A stretch of DNA of 64,000 nt from Hyphomicrobiaceae bacterium (GTDB taxonomy: Bacteria > Pseudomonadota > Alphaproteobacteria > Rhizobiales > Hyphomicrobiaceae): positions 62,001 to 126,000 of the forward strand of contig JAJFHG010000068.1 of assembly GCA_021775735.1 (NCBI GenBank). The letters are read 5' to 3'. Position 1 is the stretch's first letter. Every line of letters begins with the position of its first letter. This document shows, one piece after another, positions 6,601-16,200 of this stretch. A program made the translations under genes and the position numbers. Below the pieces are notes generated by a model. The model saw nothing but the letters and a program-made list of their open reading frames with translations. It was not told the origin of the DNA and ran no database searches.

Positions 6601-9372
6601 ATGTGGCGATATACTTGTACACTTTTGATCACCTTAATCTGCGGACAAGGATTTACAGGAACCGTTCGTTCACAAAGTGCGAGTGACCCTAAAGACCTTC
6701 AAGCCAAAGTGATGAATCTCTATCGCGAGGGAAAGTGTGCTGAAGCACTTCCAATAGCAGAGCAGCTCGTCGAGATTCATAAAAAAAAACTGGGACCAAC
6801 CCATCGAAAGGTTGCCACGTTGCTCGGTAACTTGGCACAAATTCACCATTGCCTGCAGCAATATACAGAAGCTGAAACACTCTTTAAACGCAGTCTTGCC
6901 ATCCGTGAGGCTGCTCTTGGTTCAGAAGACTTGCGTGTCGCCGACATACACTCAAGCCTTGGTGTTCTCTATAGGCAAATGGGCAATTATTCCCAATCTG
7001 CACCCCATTTAGTGCGTGCACTTGAGATACGAGAGCCGCAGTTAGGTCAGTCTCATTCGAAGACTATTGCCTCGCTTAGTGACTTAGCTCTCCTATTTAA
7101 AAAAGAAGGGCGCTACCAAGATGCAGAACCACTTTACCAACGCGCAATAAGTAACACCGAGAATGCACTGGGCATTGACAACCCCAATCTTGGCCAGCTG
7201 GAAAATAATCTTGGAGAAATGTACCGTTTAATGGGACGGTACAGAGAAGCACAAAATTTGCTAGAGCATTCATTGCAAATTGTTGAAAAAACATACGGCT
7301 CAGATCACGTGAATGTTGGCGCCGTATTAAACAACCTGGCGCTTCTTCATGTTGAGCGCGGCGATTATGACGCTGCATTAGATCTTCAAAAACGTGACCT
7401 CAACATTGTAGAAAACGCGCGAACATCAAAAGACAATCCAGACGTAGCCAACGCGCTCAATAATTTGGCGTATGTCTACACATTGTCGGGCCGGTATGCA
7501 GAGGCGGAAGTATCATACAAGCGAAGCCTAAAGATGCTTGAAAAGTTGTTCGGTACAAAACACCCAGATGTAATTGTGACGCTCGAAAATCTTGGCAGCT
7601 TGTTTGAAAAACAAGGCCGTTACGTAGAAGCCGAAGCACTGTTAAAACTGAGTCTTGATACCGCTAAAAAAGCACTTGGTCCCGACCACCCGATTGTTGC
7701 AGACATACTCAGCGATCTGTCCGTTCTTTACTTAAATGAACAGCAAAACGCACAATCAGCGAAGCTAGAGCAACGTGCACTTGATATTCGTGAAAGGTCG
7801 TTTGGACCAGAGCACCCCAAAGTCGCGACCTCGTTGAATAATTTAGGAGCAATTTACGAATTCCAAGGCCGCCACCATAAAGCGAAAAAGAGCTATCAAC
7901 GAAGTCTATCTATTCGCATGGCTAAATTCGGAGAACACCACCCGGACGTAGGGCAGTCACTTAACAACTTGGCGATCTTGCTAATGGCTGAAGGCCGTGT
8001 CGCCGAAGCCATCGGCTACTTTAAGCGTAATGTGACAGTTATTGAGAATTCAAAGGGATTCGAACACCCCGAACTAGCAACCGCCCTTAACAATCTTGGT
8101 TCTCTTTATCTTAGGTTGAGCCGTTTTGACAAAGCCGAAAATCTTCTCAAACGCTCCTTGATGATTCGAGAACAAGAGCTTGGATCGGACCACCCAAACG
8201 TCGCCATAGTATTGGAAAGCCTTGCAGATCTATACAAAAGCTTGGAGCACTTTGCCGATGAAGAGGAGATAAGAAAACGCCTCGCTCAAATGCCGCCGAA
8301 AGGGTCTCGGCATGTACCGCTCTACTTTGCAACGAACAGGCGCTCGGACCATGACGGAATCTATGGACATCAAATCTCCAAGGGCCTTAGCATGGGGCAA
8401 GTTGTGATGCAGGTGCCAGTCGATATGGTCAGAAATCGCGCCGAGCGTATCGGGCAGAACTTGGGCCAGTTAGAGAAAGCAAAAACCGGGAAGTTGACCA
8501 AAGCAGAGACACTCGAGCTAGTGCGCACCGAGTCGTTTCATACCATCGATAAGTTTTCTCAATTTGCAAAATCTAGCCAGCACCGTGCTGCTATCTTCAA
8601 AAACCAAGCCTTGGTCTTTGTACATGGCTACAACACAAACTTCGAAGACGCAATGAAGCGTGCGAGTCAGGTCGCATTCGACCTTGACTTTGATGGCATC
8701 TTGATCCCGTTTACCTGGCCGTCGCAAAACAGCATTACCGGATACCTGACAGACCGGGAGATGGCCGAGAAATCCGTCGAACCATTTCTTGCGTTTCTCA
8801 ACAATCTGACTCGCACACTGCCCGGTGTGAAGATTCACCTTCTCGCCCACTCCATGGGCAATCAGGTGTTGCTGCCGGCACTTTGTAAGAAGGCGTCGGG
8901 CAAAGTAAAAGACCAAGATTTACAGAAGAACAAGCTTGGGCAAGTTATCGCGGCCCATGCGGACGTTGGCCTGGAACTCTTTCGAAAGCTCGCTAAGTGT
9001 GTCAGTCCCATTGTTTCTGGGCTAACACTTTATGTAAACGAAAATGATGCCGCCCTTCGAGTCCGATGTCTAGGTGGGACATGCCGGGCAGGAAACAGTG
9101 CGCGCGGTTACGTACACGCTGACGTTATTGACACGACCGCAATGAGTGAAGGTTTCCTGCGTTCCTACATGAAGGGCTTTGATCATGATGTCTTCGTACG
9201 AAATCCGCTTTTGTTTGGGGACATTACGCGGCTGCTCATCACAGGTCAGCGTCCCGTTGATAAACGCACACCTGAATTCAGACCACGAAAAGGCAGAAAT
9301 GGCGCGATCTACTGGGCCTATGACAAGTCGGAAGACCCAGCAGCCAAAATTGTTGCAAGTTCGCAAAACTAA
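6601..9372 (+). CDS. Exported TPR protein with C-terminal DUF900-type alpha/beta hydrolase
   Basis: A 923-residue protein. The start is placed at ATG 6601 because it gives a normal signal peptide (WRYTCTLLITLICG core). The GTG at 6565 in the same frame would bury it. About 12-13 kinesin-light-chain-type TPRs of 42 residues fill roughly residues 40-560, each with an LG-x-x-HPxV signature. From about 570 the COG4782/DUF900 hydrolase begins: VPLYFATNR, then LVFVHGYNTNFEDAM, FTWPSQ, and the nucleophile elbow AHSMGN with Ser751. Several conserved cysteines occur in the last part. The TPR solenoid likely recruits a protein partner in the periplasm, and the hydrolase may be an esterase or lipase. 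Substrate unknown. Confidence 0.85.
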   Translation: MWRYTCTLLITLICGQGFTGTVRSQSASDPKDLQAKVMNLYREGKCAEALPIAEQLVEIHKKKLGPTHRKVATLLGNLAQIHHCLQQYTEAETLFKRSLAIREAALGSEDLRVADIHSSLGVLYRQMGNYSQSAPHLVRALEIREPQLGQSHSKTIASLSDLALLFKKEGRYQDAEPLYQRAISNTENALGIDNPNLGQLENNLGEMYRLMGRYREAQNLLEHSLQIVEKTYGSDHVNVGAVLNNLALLHVERGDYDAALDLQKRDLNIVENARTSKDNPDVANALNNLAYVYTLSGRYAEAEVSYKRSLKMLEKLFGTKHPDVIVTLENLGSLFEKQGRYVEAEALLKLSLDTAKKALGPDHPIVADILSDLSVLYLNEQQNAQSAKLEQRALDIRERSFGPEHPKVATSLNNLGAIYEFQGRHHKAKKSYQRSLSIRMAKFGEHHPDVGQSLNNLAILLMAEGRVAEAIGYFKRNVTVIENSKGFEHPELATALNNLGSLYLRLSRFDKAENLLKRSLMIREQELGSDHPNVAIVLESLADLYKSLEHFADEEEIRKRLAQMPPKGSRHVPLYFATNRRSDHDGIYGHQISKGLSMGQVVMQVPVDMVRNRAERIGQNLGQLEKAKTGKLTKAETLELVRTESFHTIDKFSQFAKSSQHRAAIFKNQALVFVHGYNTNFEDAMKRASQVAFDLDFDGILIPFTWPSQNSITGYLTDREMAEKSVEPFLAFLNNLTRTLPGVKIHLLAHSMGNQVLLPALCKKASGKVKDQDLQKNKLGQVIAAHADVGLELFRKLAKCVSPIVSGLTLYVNENDAALRVRCLGGTCRAGNSARGYVHADVIDTTAMSEGFLRSYMKGFDHDVFVRNPLLFGDITRLLITGQRPVDKRTPEFRPRKGRNGAIYWAYDKSEDPAAKIVASSQN

Positions 9373-9599
9373 GCGCTCTCCAGGCTCATCAAAAAAGTTA
9401 GATGTTTTGCATTGGTTTGAAGCTCGTTGCGGTCGGTTAGGGATGTCGCCTGTTGGCCCTTAGCGGACGTCGGTTCGTTTGGGCAGTCACGTTTGCTATC
9501 GAAGCGAGAGCGGACATCCCTCAGTCCATCTGCATAGGTCGGCTATAACCTCAAGCGACGTTTGCAGTCGCTAAAATCAGAGATGAAGACTCCAATACG
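9373..9599. other. Convergent spacer with faint repeat similarity
   Basis: A 227-bp region between convergent genes. AGCGGAC occurs twice (about 9461 and 9512) with TTGCTATCGAAG between, loosely resembling the core of the intergenic repeats at 1865 and 5508. The match is too weak to call a third copy. No clear terminator is seen. Confidence 0.35.
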
Positions 9600-10706
9600 C
9601 TAAAAAAACCGAACGCTATAAACGGGTGGAAGGTTTTGCGAGACGGTTTGCCAACTGTCGCCCTGGTCTTCGCTGATCCAAAGCCCACCGGTTGTTGAGC
9701 CCATAGCAAGACGTGTCCCATCATCATCAAGTGCGAGCGCGTGGCGATAGACGAGATCGTAGGCATGGCGTTGCGGCAGGCCGTTTGTCAGGATCTCGAA
9801 GGTCTTGCCGCCGTCGCGGGTGCGTGTCAGCACAAGGCGGCCGTCAACGGGGATGCGTTTTTCATCCTTGATGCCCGGCACAAACCACGCGGTGTCGGGA
9901 TCGTCGGGGTGAACCACACACGGAAAGCCAAACACAGACGGTTTGACGTCCGTGATTTCGCGAAACGTGCGGCCAGCATCGTCTGAAATGAACATACCGT
10001 TGTGATGTTGCACCCACATGCGTTCTGGTTCGGCACGGCATTGGGCCAGGCGATGCACGTCCTGGGCTATCGGCTCATGCACCAATTCGTCCGGCACATA
10101 TTCTGCGCGCATGCCTTCACCGCGTTGCTGCCAAGTCTCGCCCCCATCTTCGGTGTGCCAAAGTCCGCCGATCGACACGCCAAGGGTGACATGTTTTGAA
10201 TTGCGCGGATCAACCAGGATCGAATGGACACCCGGTAGATCCATACCACCACCCATCCACTTCTGACGCTTGGGGTCATCCCAAAGCGTGCGCATCATCT
10301 GCCAACTCGTGCCATGGTCTGTTGACTTGAAGACGCCGCCTGGAATGGTGCCACACCACACTGTGCCAGGTTCATCCGGCCCACCGGATTCCAATGCCCA
10401 CACCTGGACGATGGACCACGGGATCGGCCGCCCCCACATGTCGTGCTCTTCATGACCTTCAGGTTTTTCCGGATACTCAGGCGTTGCAATTTCCTGCCAG
10501 TCGCTGCCTTTTTCACGGCGATGGATTTTGACACCGAAGTGACCATGATCGAGGGCTGCAATCGTGGTCCCGCTTTTGGCGTCATGCAAACTCAGCGAGA
10601 CATTGTCGCCGACAAAGTCCGCGTCAGTAATGTCCCATCGCCCATCTTCGCCGCGCGCGACCGTGAACAAACCTTTGCGGGTTGCGACATTTATTGAGGG
10701 CACCAT
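9600..10706 (-). CDS. BNR/YCF48-like beta-propeller protein (annotated in relatives as sialidase-like or glycosyl hydrolase)
   Basis: A 368-residue soluble protein without a signal peptide. Repeated Asp-box/BNR motifs are visible (STDHGTSWQ, TEDGGETWQ, SDDAGRTF, TRDGGKTFE, SEDQGDSWQ), one per blade of a six- or seven-bladed propeller. True sialidase catalytic residues are not evident, so an enzymatic role is unproven; photosystem-II-assembly-factor-like scaffolds share this fold. It begins 3 bp after the MoaD-like gene. Its Shine-Dalgarno GGAGG (10718-10714) is formed by the last two glycine codons of that gene, so the two are probably translationally coupled. Confidence 0.8.
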   Translation of the reverse strand: MVPSINVATRKGLFTVARGEDGRWDITDADFVGDNVSLSLHDAKSGTTIAALDHGHFGVKIHRREKGSDWQEIATPEYPEKPEGHEEHDMWGRPIPWSIVQVWALESGGPDEPGTVWCGTIPGGVFKSTDHGTSWQMMRTLWDDPKRQKWMGGGMDLPGVHSILVDPRNSKHVTLGVSIGGLWHTEDGGETWQQRGEGMRAEYVPDELVHEPIAQDVHRLAQCRAEPERMWVQHHNGMFISDDAGRTFREITDVKPSVFGFPCVVHPDDPDTAWFVPGIKDEKRIPVDGRLVLTRTRDGGKTFEILTNGLPQRHAYDLVYRHALALDDDGTRLAMGSTTGGLWISEDQGDSWQTVSQNLPPVYSVRFF

Positions 10707-10709
10707 TAC

Positions 10710-10979
10710 TTAACCTCCGGACAAAGCTTGGAAGACATGGATGGCGGAGCTGTCGGGAACGGGATCGGATAGGTGTGTGCGATCGCGCACCAGTGCGCCG
10801 TCGATAAAGATTGCCATATGTTTGCGCAGCGCGCCTTGATCGTCGAGCACGTAGCGGCGTGCCAACGGGTTTTCCGCAAACACGGCATCAAGCGCTGCGC
10901 GCACGGTGTCGCCTTTGACGATCATCGCCGGACAGGCCACATGGCGCTGGATGTTGGCTGTAAATGAAACCCTCGGCAT
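10710..10979 (-). CDS. MoaD/ThiS-family small beta-grasp protein ending in Gly-Gly
   Basis: An 89-residue ubiquitin-like protein. The start is ATG 10979 (MPRVSF...), giving the usual family length. The frame stays open upstream to 11234, but that part is non-conserved in style and overlaps the TetR operator. The C-terminus is FQALSGG followed by TAA, the exposed diglycine that MoaD/ThiS proteins use for adenylation and thiocarboxylate transfer. No E1-like (MoeB/ThiF), MoaE or ThiG gene lies nearby. The only operon partner is the beta-propeller gene. A carrier role is inferred from family and tail; the pathway is unknown. Confidence 0.8.
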   Translation of the reverse strand: MPRVSFTANIQRHVACPAMIVKGDTVRAALDAVFAENPLARRYVLDDQGALRKHMAIFIDGALVRDRTHLSDPVPDSSAIHVFQALSGG

Positions 10980-11324
10980 CGCATCACGCCGCTTAAAGTT
11001 TAGGACGCTCACAAACCGGCAAGCGGCCTCTCCCATGGGCACCAATCTACCAAGGCTTTGGTGCTCTGTCGCTGCCCTTGGTTGGATAAAATGTAGGCGC
11101 AACACAAGCCTAGCCTGAATGAAATCAAGGCTATAACCTTGTGATAACCCAACGCCTATCTTCGCCTTGACCACAGCACAATTTGCCCTCAAAATGAATG
11201 AACGTTCGTTTTTATTGGCCTGTTTCAGGGCCATTCCTCAGAGCTGTCTGATCTGTTGGCTTGGGTCACCGTTGAGCCCTCCAACAGCCCGCCCCCAGCT
11301 TCCTTTTTAAGAGTAACGCTTTCG
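10980..11324. promoter_or_regulatory. Divergent promoter region between the MoaD-like gene and tetR
   Basis: A 345-bp intergenic region serving both directions. Apart from the TetR-type dyad at 11197-11210, I see no other clear element. The open frames across it are extensions of the neighbouring genes beyond their likely starts. Confidence 0.5.
11197..11210. promoter_or_regulatory. TetR-type operator candidate
   Basis: AATGAACGTTCGTT is a near-perfect dyad centred on GAACGTTC, the half-site style common for AcrR-like repressors of RND operons. It lies 115 bp upstream of the tetR start, so it probably serves autoregulation of the whole tetR-efflux operon. Confidence 0.55.
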
Positions 11325-11972
11325 ATGCCGAAACTGTCTCCCGATACCCAACGCGCGCGTCGTGAAAATATATTGGATGCTGCCGAAGTGTGCTTTGCGC
11401 GCGCTGGCTTTCATAGTTGCACCATGCAGGACATCTGCAAGGAAGCTGGAGTGAGCCCTGGCGCGCTCTATCTCTACTTTGACTCCAAGGAAGATTTGAT
11501 CGCCGGCATTGCCGAGCGTGATCGCGCGCAGTTTCAAAGCCGCTTTGCCAATCTTGCCGATGCGCCAGACTTTCTCGAAGCGTTGTCTATTCTTGGTGAG
11601 CAGTACTTCATTGACGAGCCTTCAGAGCGCCGCCTGATGTGCATCGAGATTGGAGTTGAAGCAACGCGCAATAAAAAAGTCGCGGAGATCTATCACTCCG
11701 TCGATAAGTTTATTCTGCAAAGCTTTGAGACCTTATTTGCGCGTCTGAGGGATGAAGGCCGCATTGCGCCAGAAGAAGATATTCCGACGTTGGCAAAGCT
11801 GTTTGCGTTGATTGGCGATGGCATGGTGTGGCGGCGGGCAACGGACCCGAGTTTTGATGCAGGTGCGTTGCTGCCCGCAGTGACACGTCTTGTCAACATG
11901 ATGATCAAGCCAACCGAAACCGGTGTTGAAACCTCTGTACCAGCGGCTGAACCGAAGAGGGCGCGCGCATGA
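11325..11972 (+). CDS. TetR/AcrR-family transcriptional repressor
   Basis: A 215-residue regulator with an N-terminal TetR helix-turn-helix: RRENILDAAEVCFARAGF, then CTMQDICKEAGVSPGALY and LYFDSKEDLIAGI. A ligand-binding helical domain follows. ATG 11325 is chosen over upstream TTG 11256 because family members begin a few residues before the first helix; GAG around 11310 can serve as ribosome binding site. The stop overlaps the next start in ATGA (11969-11972), so the gene is first in the efflux operon and most likely its repressor. Confidence 0.9.
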   Translation: MPKLSPDTQRARRENILDAAEVCFARAGFHSCTMQDICKEAGVSPGALYLYFDSKEDLIAGIAERDRAQFQSRFANLADAPDFLEALSILGEQYFIDEPSERRLMCIEIGVEATRNKKVAEIYHSVDKFILQSFETLFARLRDEGRIAPEEDIPTLAKLFALIGDGMVWRRATDPSFDAGALLPAVTRLVNMMIKPTETGVETSVPAAEPKRARA

Positions 11973-13213
11973 AAACACGTACGCTCATCTTCGCCCTCGT
12001 CGGGTGTGCTGTAGCTGCAGGCGTTGGGTTTGCAACCTTTGGCGATACCGCTCCGCTGGTTGAAAAGGTCAAAACCAAGCTTGAAAAAAAAGAACCAACG
12101 GTGAAGGCCGTGCCACCGCCCGCTGTAACGGCTGCACGGGTTAAGAAATATGATTTCGTAGAAACGGTTTTGGTGACCGGATCGTTTGTCGCGCGCGACG
12201 AAATTGTGGTCGTGCCCGAAGTTGAGGGTTTGCGCATTGTCGAACTGCGGGCTGATGAAGGTGATCGTGTTAAAGCAGGTGCCGTGCTGGCCGTTCTTGA
12301 AAGCAAAACGCTCAGTTATCAATTGGAACAACGCGATGCAGCGTTAAAGCGTGCTGTTGCTGCGATTGAACAGGCCAAAAGCCAAATCACGGAAGCCAAG
12401 GCACGGCAAAGTGAAGCCGATGACGCGCTCAAACGCGCGAAGCCTTTGCGGCGCCAGAAATACATTTCGCAATCCGTCATAGATCAACGCCGTGCATCGG
12501 CCATTTCAGCTGGCGCGCAACTGGCCTCAGCCAAGGAAGGGTTGCGCGTTGCCGAAGCCAACAAAGCGGAAATTGAAGCGGCGCAACGCGAGCTGGCCTG
12601 GCGCGTTAGTCGCGCTGAAATTAAAGCACCCGTTGCGGGTCTGATTTCAAAACGCAATGCGCGTATTGGGGAAATCGCTATCGGTGCCAATGCGTTTAGT
12701 GGTGATGCGCCGATGTTTCGTTTGATCGCAAATGGCGAAGTTGAACTTGATGCAGAAGTACCAGAGACGGCGATTGCAAAAATCAAAAAAGGACAAGAGG
12801 CTTACATCAACACGGTGGGACTTCGTGATGTGAAAGGGACTGTGCGCTTGGTGTCGCCGGAGATTGATAAGAAAACACGTCTTGGTCAGGTGCGCATCTA
12901 TTTTGGAGATGACGAACGGTTGAAGATTGGCAGTTTTGGGCGCGGTAGAATAGAAACCCGGCGTTCAAATGGATTGAGCGTGCCGCTTTCATCGGTGATC
13001 TATACGGACGAGGGTCCAAGTGTTCTTGTAATTGAGAACGGAAAAGCCAATTCACGATTGATAAAGACCGGACTGGTCGCAAAGGGATTTCAAGAAGTTC
13101 TTTCAGGCCTCAGCGACGGCGACTATGTCGTTGCTAAAGCGGGCACCTTCCTGCGCGATGGTGATGCCGTCAAAGCCATCCTGCCAGAGCCGAAGGTGAG
13201 TGACGCGAGATGA
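11969..13213 (+). CDS. RND efflux periplasmic adaptor (membrane fusion protein)
   Basis: A 414-residue HlyD/AcrA-type adaptor joining the inner-membrane pump to an outer-membrane channel. An N-terminal signal/anchor (LIFALVGCAVAAGVGF) is followed by a lipoyl-like half (VPEVEGLRIVELRADEGDRVKAG), a long coiled-coil hairpin at about 110-210, the second lipoyl half (RAEIKAPVAGLISKR), then beta-barrel and membrane-proximal domains. It overlaps both tetR and the pump gene by 4 bp. No TolC-like gene is in the window, so the outer-membrane partner must be encoded elsewhere. Confidence 0.92.
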   Translation: MKTRTLIFALVGCAVAAGVGFATFGDTAPLVEKVKTKLEKKEPTVKAVPPPAVTAARVKKYDFVETVLVTGSFVARDEIVVVPEVEGLRIVELRADEGDRVKAGAVLAVLESKTLSYQLEQRDAALKRAVAAIEQAKSQITEAKARQSEADDALKRAKPLRRQKYISQSVIDQRRASAISAGAQLASAKEGLRVAEANKAEIEAAQRELAWRVSRAEIKAPVAGLISKRNARIGEIAIGANAFSGDAPMFRLIANGEVELDAEVPETAIAKIKKGQEAYINTVGLRDVKGTVRLVSPEIDKKTRLGQVRIYFGDDERLKIGSFGRGRIETRRSNGLSVPLSSVIYTDEGPSVLVIENGKANSRLIKTGLVAKGFQEVLSGLSDGDYVVAKAGTFLRDGDAVKAILPEPKVSDAR

Positions 13214-16200
13214 ATAATCTCAATATTTCCGCCTGGGCCATTCGCCATCCGGTACCTTCACTGGTGCTGTTTTTGGTGTTGATGGTGCTTGGAACGCTGA
13301 GTTTCCAAGCGCTCCCGGTCACAAAATTTCCCAACATTGATGTGCCGATTATTCAAGTGCATGTCTATCAGTCGGGCGCCGCGCCGTCGGAGCTTGAGAC
13401 TCAGGTCACAAAAAAAGTGGAAGATGCAATCTCCGGCATCGTTGGGGTCAAACACATTACATCGACGGTGACTGAGGGCGTGTCGATGGCCGTTGTTGAG
13501 TTTGAGCTTGAGACGGATGCTGATCGCGCGCTGAATGACGTCAAGGATGCGATTTCTCGTATCCGAACAGATCTTCCACGCACCATCGAAGAACCGGTTA
13601 TCCAGCGCTTGCAGATCGAAGGTCTGCCAATCCTGCAATATTCCGCAAGCGCGCCACAGATGACATTGGAAGAGTTGTCGTGGTTCGTCGATGATGTTGT
13701 CAAACGCGAATTGCAAAGCGCGAAGGGCGTATCATCCGTCGCCCGCGTTGGTGGTGTTGATCGAGAAATACGGGTCGCGCTTGATCCTGATCGATTGCTT
13801 GCCATGGGAGTGACGGCGGGAGACGTTAATCGTCAGGTGCGCGCCACGAATGTCGATCTGGCGGGTGGACGCGGCGAAATTGGTGGGCGTGAACAAGCCA
13901 TTCGCACACTTGCTGGCAAGCAAACGGTCGAAGAGTTGGCAGCAACAACGATCGCATTGTCGGGAGGGCGCAAAGTTCGCCTCGACTCGTTGGCAACGGT
14001 GGAGGATTCCATTGAGGAACCGAGTACCTTTGCAACGTTGAACGGCGAACCGATTGTTGCCTTTTCAATTTCGCGGGCAACGGGCGCGAGTGAGACCGAA
14101 GTTGAAAAATCGGTAGAGAAGCACCTAGCGACTTTGCGTATGAAATATCCTGACGTTCAGCTCAGCCAAATTGATACAACAGTCAACTATACGCTTGGGG
14201 CATATCAATCGACCATGACAACGTTGATTGAAGGTGCGCTTCTCGCGATTCTGGTTGTGTTTATTTTCTTGCGCGATGTCCGCGCCACCATTATTGCCGC
14301 GATCGCGTTGCCGCTTTCTATTATTCCGGCATTTTGGGCAATCGACGCCATGGGCTTTTCGCTCAACCTGGTTTCGCTACTTGCCATCACCATTGTCACC
14401 GGCATTCTTGTTGATGATGCGATTGTCGAGATTGAAAATATCGTGCGCCACATGCGCATGGGCAAATCGGCCTATCGTGCTTCGCTTGAAGCCGCCGACG
14501 AGATTGGTCTCGCGGTGATTGCAATCACAGTGACCATCATTGCGGTCTTTGTGCCGGTTAGTTTTATGGGTGGTATCGCAGGGCAGTACTTTAAGCAGTT
14601 TGGTTTGACCGTTGCAGCTGCAGTGTTGTTCTCGCTGCTTGTGGCGCGCTTGATTACGCCGCTGCTTGCTGCCTACTTCATGCGTGAAACTGATCGTGTT
14701 GAAAAAGAAGGCTGGCTCCTCAAAACCTATACCCGCCTTGTCGGTTGGTCGGTTGATCATCGCATTAAAACTGTGGTGCTTGGTTTGCTGGTGTTTGCAG
14801 GGTCTATTGCAAGCTTCTATGTGATCCCATCTTCATTTCTTCCGCAGGAAGATACCGGGCGCAGTCTATTGGCGGTAGAGTTGCCGCCAGGGTCCAGGCT
14901 TGATGATACCCGCCATGTCACTGATGACATTCAGCAGCGGATCCGCAAAATTAAGGGTGTGAAAAGCGTTTATGTGTCTGGCGGCATGTTGCTCGGCGGT
15001 GGTGCGGAACGACGCAAAGCGACGCTGATTATTACACTTACGCCTAAAGAGGAGCGCACGGTCAGCCAAGATACATTGCGTGGCGTAATCAGCGAGAACT
15101 TGCGCGTGGTACCAGATGTACGTTTTTGGTTTGTCGAAGAGGACGGTCAGCGCCAATTCCAGTTGGTGGTTTCCGGACGTGATAGCAAGGCTGTCGACGA
15201 GATTGGCGCGGCACTTGCCAGTCAAGCCAAACGTTTACCTGAATTGGCGAACGTCGTTTCAACGGCTGAACTGGATCGACCGGAATTACGTGTTTACCCG
15301 AAGACGGATGTTGCAGCTGATCTTGGTGTGACGACGGAAGCCATATCAGAGGCTGTGCGGATTGCGACCATCGGTGATATCGATGCCAACCTTGCAAAGT
15401 TTGATGTTGGTGATCGTCAGGTTCCAATTCGTGTTCAGTTAAAAGAAGCGGCGCGCGAAAAACGGGATCTGATTGAGAATATTCGCGTGACGACAGCCGA
15501 TGACAGCACGGTTCCACTGGTGACCGTTGCGCGTTTTGAACTCGACCAAGGCCCAACGTCGATCGATCGTTATGATCGGACACGGCGCGTCATCCTGGGC
15601 GCTGATCTGATTGGCAACACACCACTTGGTGATGCGATGGCAAGAGTTCTCGCACTGCCTGCCGTGCAGAATCTGCCTCCTGGCATTGAAGTCAAAGAGT
15701 TTGGCGCTGCAGAAATTATGGGTGAAGTGTTCGAAAGCTTTGCAGCAGCAATGGGTGCCGGCCTTATGATGGTCTATGCCGTTCTGGTACTGCTGTTCTC
15801 AAGCTTCCTACTACCCATCACCATTTTGTTTTCGCTGCCATTGTCGATTGGTGGCGCGATTATCGCTCTGGCAATTACCCAAAACCCCGTGAGTTTGCCG
15901 GTTGTTATTGGCATCTTGATGCTGATGGGCATTGTCACCAAAAACGCCATTATGCTGGTTGATTTTGCGGTTGAAGAAATTGCCAAAGGTGTGCCGCATC
16001 GTGAAGCGATTGTTGATGCCGGACGCAAGCGGGCGCGTCCCATTGTGATGACCACCATTGCCATGGTCGGGGGCATGTTGCCCTCTGCGATGGCAGTTGG
16101 ATCGGGTGGTGAATTCCGCGCGCCGATGGCAATTGCGGTTATTGGTGGATTGATTTCTTCAACCATGCTGTCTCTCGTGTTCGTACCGGCTGTGTTTGCG

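Noticed and set aside
9461-9530. Possible third copy of the intergenic repeat
   Set aside because: Only short AGCGGAC and GCTATxGA matches; alignment is not convincing without a profile search.
10980-11234. N-terminal extension of the MoaD-like frame
   Set aside because: Would add 85 non-conserved residues and run through the TetR operator; family length fits the start at 10979.
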